A stretch of 23,128 nt of DNA. It comes from a virus. A program made the position numbers and the translations under genes. Shown in pieces: positions 1-6,797 of this stretch (its first letter is position 1; each line of letters begins with the position of its first letter). The stretch lies in IMG/VR virus record IMGVR_UViG_3300042878_000197, positions 1-23,128 of that record; one strand, written 5' to 3'. The notes beneath the pieces were generated by a model. The model saw only the letters and a program-made list of their open reading frames with translations, was not told the DNA's origin and ran no database searches.

Positions 1-1
1 G

Positions 2-496
2 ACTAATGAAGCACTTGATAGTTCATATCCATATAGAAATAGTAAACGAAATCCTGGAAATGATTTTTACTTTGATACAGAAGATGGTCAAGAGTATAAG
101 GTTGAATTTAGTAGCATTTGGGGCAATGACGCTATCGTTGGTTTTGCTGCAAGAGGACAAGGTGACGAACATAAGATTGGTCTCACTGGTACTGGCAACA
201 GCAGAAAGATATTTGGCACAGTTATTAAAATTGTAAAAGATTATATCAGGAAAGCTAATCCAGAGTCAATATCATTCAGTGCTAATAATAGCGAACCAAG
301 CAGAATAAGACTTTACAAGATGCTTGCCTCTCAAGCAGATAAAGAATTACCTAACTATAAATTTGCCGACGCATTCAGTGACGGTGGATTCACAACATTT
401 TATCTTACACAAAATGATGCTAAAGTTCCAGCATCAACTAAAGTAAAAGCCAAAGCAGGTAAAGCACTAGATGCTGTATTTGAGGTTAATTCATGA
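2..496 (+). CDS. Phage hypothetical protein, 5' end outside the window
   Basis: The reading frame is open from the left edge to TGA at 494-496, giving 164 residues of a longer protein. It is the real frame because the next gene overlaps its stop as ATGA. The fragment holds a compact alpha/beta-looking domain: FDTEDGQEYKVEFSS near the start, then a long helix around FGTVIKIVKDYI, then ISFSANN..PSRIRLYKML and GGFTTFYL. That pattern (a helix, then a strand with SA..xxSR..LY) recurs, as I remember it, in uncharacterised proteins of T4-like marine phages and is vaguely reminiscent of GNAT acyltransferases, but no acetyl-CoA loop is evident. The N-terminus is missing, so I cannot tell whether it carries the packaging-type tag seen on later genes. 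No function is assigned. Confidence 0.7.
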   Translation, partial: TNEALDSSYPYRNSKRNPGNDFYFDTEDGQEYKVEFSSIWGNDAIVGFAARGQGDEHKIGLTGTGNSRKIFGTVIKIVKDYIRKANPESISFSANNSEPSRIRLYKMLASQADKELPNYKFADAFSDGGFTTFYLTQNDAKVPASTKVKAKAGKALDAVFEVNS

Positions 497-651
497 GCCA
501 TCTTAAAGAAGTTAATAGAAGTTACTTTTGTCATTTATATCATGCTTGGAAAGTTGCAGGTATATTAATAGTTCATGGATTGTTTCCGAATATTTGGAAA
601 ACTAAAGCCAGTGATAATCTTTGTCACCATGAGATACAGTCCGATAAATAG
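493..651 (+). CDS. Small DUF6356-like protein (52 aa)
   Basis: ATG at 493 overlaps the previous stop as ATGA, so translational coupling is likely; TAG is at 649-651. The 52-residue product starts MSHLKEVNRSYFCHLYHAW, followed by a hydrophobic stretch (VAGILIVHGLFPNIW) and a Cys/His-containing tail. The order SY..H..HAW...A...L..HGLFP matches my memory of DUF6356, a family of very small single-helix proteins of unknown function common in alphaproteobacteria and their phages. It probably touches the membrane through the central helix. The last codons overlap the late-promoter octamer of the next gene. Identity to the family is moderate; the function is unknown. Confidence 0.6.
   Translation: MSHLKEVNRSYFCHLYHAWKVAGILIVHGLFPNIWKTKASDNLCHHEIQSDK
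616..650 (+). promoter_or_regulatory. Late-type promoter GATAAATA with upstream box, before the methyltransferase gene
   Basis: GATAAATA at 643-650 is one base from the T4 late promoter TATAAATA. The 11-mer AATCTTTGTCA at 616-626 lies exactly 16 bases upstream; the same pair with the same spacing precedes the next gene. TTGTCA also fits a sigma70 -35 box, so the site may have dual use. T4-like initiation would give a leader of about 10 bases before ATG 666. Confidence 0.6.
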
Positions 652-665
652 TCTGTAAGATAATT

Positions 666-1304
666 ATGAACGAGTATCAATTTACAAACGACTGGTTTAA
701 CATGGCTAGGGCACGGGATGTTTGGGAAAAACTTACCACTATGTTGCCGAGCGAAGCAGGACAGCGTCAATTCCTTGAAATCGGTTCTTTCGAAGGACGC
801 AGTAGCATTTGGATTGCTGAAAATATGATGCAGGATGGTGACCACCTACGTTGCATCGATACTTGGGAAGGCAGTGAGGAGCATAGCGCGGAGAATATGA
901 GAGAAGTCGAAAAGCGGTTTCAACATAATCTTTCTATCGCAGCGGATAAATTTCCAAACCGACACATTTTACAGTCCAAAGGTACTTCGATTATCAACTT
1001 AGCAATGCTTCAGGGTAAAGTAGAACACGACTTCATCTACATCGATGGTAGCCACACTGCACCCGATGTACTGACCGATGCCTGTTTGGCTTGGCCTTTG
1101 CTCAAGCATGGCGGCTTAATGGTACTTGATGACTATATGTGGGGCAACCCCCGCGATGCCCTTCACCGTCCCAAGATAGCAATTGATGCTTTCACTACAA
1201 TATTCGGCGAGACACTAGATATTGTACACGTAAGATATCAGATAGTTGTCCGTAAGAAAACTACTAACGCTGATACAATGTTTGAACAGCTATTTACCAT
1301 CTGA
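666..1304 (+). CDS. Class I SAM-dependent methyltransferase (Methyltransf_24-like)
   Basis: A 212-residue protein with a Rossmann-type SAM site. Motif I is FLEIGSFEGRSSIW at residues 36-49, an acidic strand end follows (LRCIDTWEGSEEH, near 67), and the late motifs are DFIYIDGSHTAPDVLTD and LLKHGGLMVLDDYMWG. The IDGSH and LDDY signatures are typical of the Methyltransf_24 / cephalosporin-hydroxylase-like group, which methylates small molecules, sugars or proteins, so the substrate cannot be read from sequence. It is complete. The start ATG 666 lies 15 bases after the GATAAATA octamer with only a weak ribosome site. It is followed after 54 bases by the Dps-like gene under an apparently duplicated promoter, suggesting joint late expression. 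Confidence 0.85.
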   Translation: MNEYQFTNDWFNMARARDVWEKLTTMLPSEAGQRQFLEIGSFEGRSSIWIAENMMQDGDHLRCIDTWEGSEEHSAENMREVEKRFQHNLSIAADKFPNRHILQSKGTSIINLAMLQGKVEHDFIYIDGSHTAPDVLTDACLAWPLLKHGGLMVLDDYMWGNPRDALHRPKIAIDAFTTIFGETLDIVHVRYQIVVRKKTTNADTMFEQLFTI

Positions 1305-1305
1305 C

Positions 1306-1340
1306 AATCTTTGTCAATATCAAATCCAAAACGATAAATA
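1306..1340 (+). promoter_or_regulatory. Late-type promoter GATAAATA with upstream box, before the Dps gene
   Basis: GATAAATA at 1333-1340, preceded by AATCTTTGTCA at 1306-1316 with a 16-base gap, the same as at 616-650. The octamer context CGATAAATAGT is also shared. Predicted initiation near 1346 leaves a short leader containing TAGGA before ATG 1359. Confidence 0.6.
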
Positions 1341-1358
1341 GTTTATAGGACTATTAAT

Positions 1359-1802
1359 ATGCTAGCAGAAACACTTAAAACACTTTTAGCCACAGTTTAC
1401 GCTTTGTCAATCAAGGCTCAGAACTTTCACTGGAATGTGGAAGGCCCAGACTTCCCTCAGTATCACGATTTCTTCGGTAGTTACTACGAAGAAGTATACG
1501 GCAACACTATTGATAAACTAGCAGAAATCATTCGCCAGCAAGATAGTTATACTCCTGGCAGTATTCTTCGCTATGCTGAACTAAGTCAGATTCAAGATCA
1601 GACCAAGATTCCTCGTGCAATGCTTATGATGGAAGAACTATATCACGATAATGCTATTATCCTAGATATGTATAAGCAAGCATTTCATGTTGCTGAGGAA
1701 GCTGATGAGCAAGGAATCTGTGACTTCATCGCAGGTCGCATTGACGCACACGCTAAACATCAATGGATGTTGAGAAGTATTCTTAAAACCGCAAGAGCAT
1801 AA
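1359..1802 (+). CDS. dps: Dps-like ferritin (DNA protection during starvation)
   Basis: A 147-residue four-helix ferritin-like protein. The signature HWNVEGPDFPQYHDFF gives the Dps ferroxidase ligands His24 and His36; Asp52 and Glu56 (TIDKLAEIIR) complete the inter-subunit site. The His-to-Asp spacing is 16 rather than the usual 15, because one residue is inserted before the Asp. Dps dodecamers oxidise Fe2+ with H2O2 and often bind DNA; this one has no Lys-rich N-terminal tail, so protection by iron sequestration seems more likely than strong DNA condensation. It has its own late-type promoter and ends 2 bases before the amidoligase-like gene, so the two are probably co-transcribed. A late phage Dps may protect packaged or replicating DNA from oxidative damage (inference). 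Confidence 0.85.
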   Translation: MLAETLKTLLATVYALSIKAQNFHWNVEGPDFPQYHDFFGSYYEEVYGNTIDKLAEIIRQQDSYTPGSILRYAELSQIQDQTKIPRAMLMMEELYHDNAIILDMYKQAFHVAEEADEQGICDFIAGRIDAHAKHQWMLRSILKTARA

Positions 1803-1804
1803 TC

Positions 1805-4759
1805 ATGAAGTCAACAGATATCTACAGTCTTTTTGAAGCACAACAAGAACTATTTGAAGTGGCAATGAACCCTTCAAATCTTAAAAAGCTTGCGGCTGCT
1901 ATTCCTGGCGTACAAGTTGGTATGGAATTTGAAATGGTCGTCCCTGACGCTCAAGGCGAAGACGAGGATGAATTTGAGTACGAGCCAGACTACGGTCGTG
2001 ATGAACGGGCTACCGACATTGATGATATTGTTCGTTTCTTTGGCGAAGAAGATGATTATGTAGGTCAGAACAATGGTGAGCGTCAACTAGAACGTCTGCG
2101 TGAGGAACTTAACGAAAAGTTCTATGAGTGGCAGAGCGAAAAGATTGATGAAGAATGGAATAGTGACGAAGGTAAACAATACTTTTTTAAATGGGTTAAA
2201 GACAATGTAAGCCCTGATGACGTTGCTGACCACGTTGATAAAGAAGAAGATTTATTCGGTAATAGAAATCCTGACGGATCTGATTACATGGAGTTCTCTG
2301 AGGCAGCGTGGGAAAACGGCTTTGATGACGATAATTATCAAAGAGCATATGATGAGTTCCGCGACGAAAGAATAGATGACGGTGATTTTGACGAAGAAAA
2401 ATTCTTAAGAGATATCGGCATTCGTGACATGTCTGATGTTGCAAATAATGTCCGCACAGATATTAGTTGGCCATATTATGAATCAAACTACGGCGGTGGT
2501 GGTGGCGACAACATTGAATCTATCGGTGAGAACTTTAGTGACGCTATCGGTAAAAAAGTTTACACGAGTACTAGCTATCACGGTGCAAAACGAGGGCCAG
2601 ACGCATATTCATTAGAACCAGATAGTAGTATTGATGCTAGCTCAGGAGAAGCCGGACTAGAATTCATCAGTCCTCCCATGAGTGTTGAAGAAATGTTTAG
2701 TGACTTGCAGAAGGTAAAAGAGTGGGCTGATGACAGAGGTTGCTATACTAACAGATCAACTGGTCTACATATCAATGTAAGTGTTCCCGACTACAGCCTT
2801 GACAAACTTGACTATGTTAAGTTAGCAGTATTGCTAGGTGACAAATATGTACTTGAACAATTTGGTCGTCTCAGTAATAACTACGCTAAATCAGCACTTG
2901 AAATTATCAAAGATAGAGCTAAAGACAATGAAGATGTCGATAAACTATTAAAGCAATTAAAGGGCAATGTAGAAACTATTGCAAGTAAAATTCTTCACAG
3001 TGGTAGAACAGATAAGTTCACTAGTATTAATACTAAGGATGGCTATGTAGAGTTTCGTAGTGCTGGTGGTGACTGGCTAGGTCAAAACTTTGATAAGATT
3101 GAAAATACTATATTGAGAAATATCGTAGCACTTGATGCTGCTGTGGATCCAAACAAGTATAAGAAAGAATATCAAAAAGCTTTATATAAACTATTAAAGC
3201 CAAAAAATGAAAGAAGCGATATGAGCTATTTTGCTAGATATATGTCTGGTGAAATTAATCGTAGTGACTACCTGCAGGTACTAGAGAAGACTAGAACAGA
3301 CCGTTTCAGAGAACAAGGTATTAGAATCCTTAAGCCAAATGAATTAGAAGAAAATGACTGGGCAATCACATATGATGATGGTAAGACACAAGAGACCATC
3401 TATATTGCAAACACTGATAAAGTTCCTACAGAGGAAGCTGCATTCAATGCTGCGAAGAAATTCAAGCCGCAATGGTTCAAGCCTAACACAATTGATTATA
3501 TCACTGTAAAGCCATACAAGTTTGATGAGGCATTGAAAGAACTTAAATTATATCGTGCTGATTATTCATATAAGCAGGTAAGTGTTGTTGCTAAAGATGA
3601 AGACCAGGCTAGAACATTTATCAAAATAATGGACCCTGAATTCTTTGCTGCAAATCCTGATGAAAAAATTGATATTACTGATGAGAACGAAGCATCACTA
3701 AGAAAAATTAAGGAAATGAATGACTGGGTACAGGGTAAACTTGAGAAGGGTAGAGCCTGGATAGCCCGTCCAAAGATTTGGCAAGTCAGAGGAGTTGCCA
3801 GTGAACCAGCTTTTGCGGGTCGTTATTACATTGCAGCAGAGGACCGAAATGACGCACTTGCTGTACTAAAACAATTGGATCCGGGTTTTATAATCCGTGA
3901 TATGTATGTGAATGATTCGGACCCTAGTGATAATACTTACGAAGCTTATAAAAGGGCTCAGGAAGATTTAATTCGTCAACAGAATGAAGAACGCACACAA
4001 AGACAAGCCGCACAAGACGAAACAATTGATATTTCAAATCTAAAGGGATATCGTGTAAGCAATAGCACTACCTATATGTATGTTGTTGCTGAGAACGGTG
4101 GAGAAGCAGCAGAGATTGCAAGTAAGATTGATCCAGAAAGATTCCCTAACATCGCTGATATTACAGTACAGGATGCAGGTTCAATCGGTGCTGACACATT
4201 GATTAGAGGAATGTATGCTAGACAGCAAAGCTTGTTGGACAATCAGAAACCAGCTGCACCCAAGTTTGAAGTCAATGATAGAGTTGAGGTTGTGTCTCAG
4301 TTCCCAAGTCTAATAGGTATGATAGGTACAGTACTACAAGTAAGTCCTAATTACGATTTTGTTAGTGTGCAGCTTGCTGGTAACAACGAAGCAAGTTCAT
4401 TCCCTACATCTGCACTTAAGAAGGCTGAGGAGTCTACTCAAGCTACTTATACAGTCACTAACACCGAAACAGGTCAAGCTCGCCGCTTTGCTGCTTCAAG
4501 TGAAGAAGATGCGATTAATATAGGAAGACGGGAATATCCTGCACTGTTTAGTACTAGTAATGTTACCGCTCAGCAATCTTCAGGAACTCCCGCAGCAAGC
4601 GACACTCGTATCAGTGATTTACGGTATTACAGAGTACAAAGACAAGATGCTAGCGGAAGAGCCGATTTAGCTGCATCTAGTCCAGAAGATGCAATTAACC
4701 GGGCCAGAGAACGAAATCCAACTTGGGGAAATAGTCCACTGACCGCAGAGCTACTTTAA
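1805..4759 (+). CDS. Amidoligase-like protein with C-terminal repeats; putative packaged protein
   Basis: A 984-residue, acidic protein. Residues 1-18 (MKSTDIYSLFEAQQELFE) look like a T4-style capsid-targeting peptide with an LFE cleavage site. Residues 39-440 carry the pattern of the amidoligase (glutamine-synthetase-like COOH-NH2 ligase) family: GMEFEM at 39-44, GLEFISPP at 284, TGLHINVSV at 319-327 and GYVEFRSAGGDW at 413, with a very acidic insertion (about 48-240) between the first two. These families join an amine to a carboxylate using ATP. The second half holds about five divergent copies of a 35-45 residue unit with the core YxV...AxxxxdA....dP, near residues 583, 659, 749, 882 and 942, and a KOW/SH3-like segment (FEVNDRVEVVSQ) at 821-868. 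The repeats may bind a partner or DNA. The substrate is unknown. Confidence 0.75.
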   Translation: MKSTDIYSLFEAQQELFEVAMNPSNLKKLAAAIPGVQVGMEFEMVVPDAQGEDEDEFEYEPDYGRDERATDIDDIVRFFGEEDDYVGQNNGERQLERLREELNEKFYEWQSEKIDEEWNSDEGKQYFFKWVKDNVSPDDVADHVDKEEDLFGNRNPDGSDYMEFSEAAWENGFDDDNYQRAYDEFRDERIDDGDFDEEKFLRDIGIRDMSDVANNVRTDISWPYYESNYGGGGGDNIESIGENFSDAIGKKVYTSTSYHGAKRGPDAYSLEPDSSIDASSGEAGLEFISPPMSVEEMFSDLQKVKEWADDRGCYTNRSTGLHINVSVPDYSLDKLDYVKLAVLLGDKYVLEQFGRLSNNYAKSALEIIKDRAKDNEDVDKLLKQLKGNVETIASKILHSGRTDKFTSINTKDGYVEFRSAGGDWLGQNFDKIENTILRNIVALDAAVDPNKYKKEYQKALYKLLKPKNERSDMSYFARYMSGEINRSDYLQVLEKTRTDRFREQGIRILKPNELEENDWAITYDDGKTQETIYIANTDKVPTEEAAFNAAKKFKPQWFKPNTIDYITVKPYKFDEALKELKLYRADYSYKQVSVVAKDEDQARTFIKIMDPEFFAANPDEKIDITDENEASLRKIKEMNDWVQGKLEKGRAWIARPKIWQVRGVASEPAFAGRYYIAAEDRNDALAVLKQLDPGFIIRDMYVNDSDPSDNTYEAYKRAQEDLIRQQNEERTQRQAAQDETIDISNLKGYRVSNSTTYMYVVAENGGEAAEIASKIDPERFPNIADITVQDAGSIGADTLIRGMYARQQSLLDNQKPAAPKFEVNDRVEVVSQFPSLIGMIGTVLQVSPNYDFVSVQLAGNNEASSFPTSALKKAEESTQATYTVTNTETGQARRFAASSEEDAINIGRREYPALFSTSNVTAQQSSGTPAASDTRISDLRYYRVQRQDASGRADLAASSPEDAINRARERNPTWGNSPLTAELL

Positions 4760-4761
4760 TA

Positions 4762-5259
4762 GTGCGCGCCAAAGAGTTCATTGACGAATACAAAGCCGAC
4801 AATGATATAAACGGCAAGGGACTCGGTACAACCGGTTATAATTCAAATGTAGACTATCGTGGACTCAGAGTATTGATGAAGCCTAGTGTTTTCTTATCAC
4901 TTGCTGCTCATTTATCTGAACCCAGCAGTGTAGATTATATTGTACAGCATATGAAAGACGGTGGAGCATTGGGTTCTCCTTTCTTAATCGTAGACATTCC
5001 AGAAAAATACTTTGAAGGGGACTTCACTGGATTAAACTTCGCTAAGGTAGTGGGACATGAGGGCCGCAATCGTATGCTAGCCATTCAGAAGCTTGAGGGT
5101 GATGAACCATGTGAAGTTCATATCTTTGGCTACGGTGAGCTTAGAGCTAGGCACTTCACTCCGGAGATAATTGAACAGCTTGAAACTGCCATGAGAAACC
5201 AAGATGGTAAGCTAGTATTCGGTCGTCTTCCAGGATTATTATTTGAGCCGATTGGATAA
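4762..5259 (+). CDS. Tagged phage protein with GHEGRNR motif (ParB-like?)
   Basis: A 165-residue protein starting at GTG 4762, two bases after the previous stop. The GTG start is supported because it yields MRAKEFIDE, nearly identical to the tag of the metallopeptidase gene and of T4 internal proteins. The middle has FLIVDIPEKYF, then VVGHEGRNRMLAIQKL and CEVHIFGYGE. A G-H-[DE]-G-R-x-R-x-x-A motif after a hydrophobic strand resembles the core of ParB-like nuclease/CTPase folds and of uncharacterised domains in large phage polyproteins; I regard ParB-like as a guess. It is probably co-expressed with the amidoligase-like gene and, if the tag is real, processed and delivered with the DNA. Confidence 0.75.
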   Translation: MRAKEFIDEYKADNDINGKGLGTTGYNSNVDYRGLRVLMKPSVFLSLAAHLSEPSSVDYIVQHMKDGGALGSPFLIVDIPEKYFEGDFTGLNFAKVVGHEGRNRMLAIQKLEGDEPCEVHIFGYGELRARHFTPEIIEQLETAMRNQDGKLVFGRLPGLLFEPIG

Positions 5260-5265
5260 AAAAGG

Positions 5266-5294
5266 TTGACATTGGTATTGCACGGTGCTATAGT
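5266..5294 (+). promoter_or_regulatory. Sigma70-type promoter upstream of the 5342 gene
   Basis: TTGACA at 5266-5271, a 17-base spacer, and TATAGT at 5289-5294. This is a near-consensus host promoter, expected to fire early. It begins 7 bases after the previous stop. Confidence 0.75.
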
Positions 5295-5310
5295 AGTTTT
5301 AGTAAGTCGT

Positions 5311-5318
5311 GATAAATA
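5311..5318 (+). promoter_or_regulatory. Late-type promoter GATAAATA upstream of the 5342 gene
   Basis: An exact GATAAATA octamer, 17 bases downstream of the sigma70 -10 box at 5289. The two promoters in tandem suggest early and late expression. Predicted late initiation near 5324 leaves a leader with AAAGGG ahead of ATG 5342. Confidence 0.6.
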
Positions 5319-5341
5319 CTCTATTAGATAAAGGGTTACAT

Positions 5342-5680
5342 ATGAAAATTACCGAGCTACTCGCAGAATCACGCTACGACGATTGGGACAAGGAAGAAGA
5401 AGAACTTCCTGGCGATCCCGATCAAGATAAGGTTCCTAACCTCATCATTCAGTTCAAGAAGTCTTTGGATGTAGACGGTCGCTATCCTATCGTATTTCGT
5501 GACGGACGTAAGGTAAACATCCCTACTCAGATTATGGTTGACTTCCTCAACAAGTATGATGAACTAAAGCCAATGGATCGTGAAACTATGCAAAATCTTG
5601 CTGCACAGTCTGTTGATAAGTTTAAGGAAGTTCTTGCTACTTTCAAGGGCGAAAAGCCTGAAAGAAGCATTTACAAGTAA
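5342..5680 (+). CDS. Small acidic tagged protein, putative packaged protein
   Basis: A 112-residue protein. I chose ATG 5342, not the in-frame GTG at 5309: the GTG would lie before both the late octamer and the AAAGGG ribosome site, while ATG 5342 gives the tag MKITELLAE with Glu at position 9, as in the other tagged proteins. After the tag comes an acidic linker (DDWDKEEEE...GDPDQDK), then a strand-rich core (NLIIQFKKSLDV, YPIVFRDGRKVNIP) and a helical end rich in Lys and Phe. I do not recognise a family. The tag and late promoter suggest a small protein packaged in the head; the sigma70 promoter suggests it is also made early. No catalytic motif is visible. Confidence 0.75.
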   Translation: MKITELLAESRYDDWDKEEEELPGDPDQDKVPNLIIQFKKSLDVDGRYPIVFRDGRKVNIPTQIMVDFLNKYDELKPMDRETMQNLAAQSVDKFKEVLATFKGEKPERSIYK

Positions 5681-5718
5681 CATTAATTTAATAAAAATAT
5701 ACTAGTAGTTTATTTCAT

Positions 5719-5777
5719 CCCCCATATAACTAAATAATATTATAATATAATAATATTATTAAGGGGTTATATGGGGG
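5719..5777 (+). promoter_or_regulatory. Long hairpin trapping the first ribosome site and start codon of the csg-like operon
   Basis: Two nested perfect inverted repeats. Outer arms are CCCCCATATAAC (5719-5730) and GTTATATGGGGG (5766-5777), 12 bp. Inner arms are AATAATATTA (5733-5742) and TAATATTATT (5751-5760), 10 bp with an 8-base loop. The ribosome site AAGGGG (5761-5766) falls in the internal bulge and the ATG (5771-5773) in the outer stem. Six T follow at 5780-5785, so a read-through RNA could also partly terminate here. RNA started inside the hairpin would lack the left arm and be freely translated. Confidence 0.75.
5729..5736 (+). promoter_or_regulatory. Candidate late promoter inside the hairpin (ACTAAATA)
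   Basis: ACTAAATA keeps the TAAATA core of the late octamer (two bases off GATAAATA). T4-like initiation about six bases beyond it would start RNA near 5742, after the left outer arm at 5719-5730. Such an RNA could not form the outer stem. The region is very AT-rich, so a chance match is possible. Confidence 0.35.
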
Positions 5778-6052
5778 AATTTTTTAAACTTATTGCCGAT
5801 GTGGGCTTTCCTATAGCCGCAGCACTAGCTGCTGGCTATTTCGTTTTTCTAACATTGAAGTTCATCCTTGCAGGTGTGACTGGTAGTATCAGTGGCATGA
5901 AAGGTATCATTACGTCTTTAGATAATCGTGTGAAAACAATGAATCATGATGTTATTCGTATTGACACTGTAGTTAGTAACGCATTGGGTCTTAAACCAGA
6001 TATTGATCGCATTTCTAGAGCAGATGGCAAAGAGGATGCGAGAAAAGATTAA
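5771..6052 (+). CDS. One-helix membrane protein with coiled coil, paralogue 1, head of csg-like operon
   Basis: A 93-residue protein: a short amphipathic N-terminus, one transmembrane helix (VGFPIAAALAAGYFVFLTLKFIL, written in full because it is the defining segment, is residues 11-33; core GFPIAAALAAGYFVF), then a probable coiled coil around ITSLDNRVKTMNHDVIRIDTVV. The next gene encodes a paralogue sharing GFPI-AA-GYFVF and the D.IR....V pattern, so the pair arose by duplication. Size and topology would fit a holin-like or spanin-like protein, but the tight coupling to csgF/csgG suggests a part of the curli-type machine, for example an inner-membrane partner. Its ribosome site and start codon sit inside a strong hairpin. 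I know no named family. Confidence 0.75.
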   Translation: MGEFFKLIADVGFPIAAALAAGYFVFLTLKFILAGVTGSISGMKGIITSLDNRVKTMNHDVIRIDTVVSNALGLKPDIDRISRADGKEDARKD

Positions 6053-6357
6053 TGGAAGATATTGCCACCCTTATTAGTGAATACGGTTTCCCTATCATCG
6101 CCGCAGGCGGCATGGGATACTTTGTATTCTATGTTTGGCAATGGGCAACTGAGGAAGTTGATCCAGTGCTGAGTGAAGCTAGCGGGACACTAATAGCATT
6201 GATTGACCGTATTCGTATGCTTGACAATGATTTAATTCGGTTAAAGCAAAAAGTAGATACTGTTTTGCATTTACGTGGTAAATCTATTGAACATGAAAGA
6301 GTACAAGCAGAGAATGAAATAAACAAAATTACTATTGAAGCAAAAAAGGATAAATGA
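6052..6357 (+). CDS. One-helix membrane protein with coiled coil, paralogue 2
   Basis: A 101-residue protein overlapping the previous stop as TAATG. The layout matches the preceding protein: MEDIATLISEYGFPIIAAGG then MGYFVFYVWQW as the membrane helix, then a coiled coil (IRMLDNDLIRLKQKVDTVL) and a charged Glu/Lys-rich tail. Two related one-helix proteins with cytoplasmic or periplasmic coiled coils could form a hetero-oligomer. It ends in an ATGATG overlap with csgF, so equal or coupled expression is likely. Function is unknown; a holin/antiholin-type pair is the main alternative. Confidence 0.75.
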   Translation: MEDIATLISEYGFPIIAAGGMGYFVFYVWQWATEEVDPVLSEASGTLIALIDRIRMLDNDLIRLKQKVDTVLHLRGKSIEHERVQAENEINKITIEAKKDK

Positions 6358-6797
6358 TGAAAAAAGCTATCATATTATCACTACTCCTATTAAGTACTCC
6401 GGTGCAGGCTACCGAACTGGTGTTTCAATTTAAAAATCCATCATTCTCTGGAATCAACACCGGAGCGCAATGGTTGACTATTGAGAACCAAGAAACTCTA
6501 CGTAAGAAAGCTATACAGGATAAGATAGAAGCTGAACTCAAAGCAAAAGCATTGGAAGAAAAGAACTCAATTCTAAATCGCTTTTTGAACAATCTGCAAT
6601 CTCGTATATATTCGCAATTGGCTCAGCAGTTGACTAATAATCTGTTTGGAGAAATGGGCGGAGAATCAGGAGAGTTTACGCTTGAAGGCAATGTCATTAA
6701 GTATGAAAAGACTGACACTGAGATAAAGTTAGTAATCGTTGATGCGCAGGGTAATCAGACAGAAATCATAGTGCCTACTAGCGGATTTAAATGGTAA
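6354..6797 (+). CDS. csgF: CsgF-like curli assembly protein
   Basis: A 147-residue exported protein. The Sec signal peptide MMKKAIILSLLLLSTPVQA precedes TELVFQFKNPSFSG, which matches the mature N-terminus of E. coli CsgF (FQFRNPNFGG), the segment that inserts into the CsgG barrel. A central helical part (about residues 40-100, rich in Lys/Glu/Ala, then IYSQLAQQLTNNLFGE) and a C-terminal strand segment (IKLVIVDAQG..TEIIVP) also follow the CsgF plan. CsgF couples fibre nucleation to the outer-membrane pore. ATG codons at 6354 and 6357 both fit; the gene overlaps its neighbours on both sides. A CsgF directly before CsgG makes the assignment strong. Confidence 0.9.
   Translation: MMKKAIILSLLLLSTPVQATELVFQFKNPSFSGINTGAQWLTIENQETLRKKAIQDKIEAELKAKALEEKNSILNRFLNNLQSRIYSQLAQQLTNNLFGEMGGESGEFTLEGNVIKYEKTDTEIKLVIVDAQGNQTEIIVPTSGFKW

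Noticed and set aside
6-236. 76-residue + strand open frame at the left edge
   Set aside because: It lies within the open frame running from base 2 to 496, which couples to the next gene by ATGA and has ordinary protein composition.
5309-5341. GTG 5309 as start of the 5342 gene
   Set aside because: It lies before the late octamer and ribosome site and would bury the capsid-type tag.
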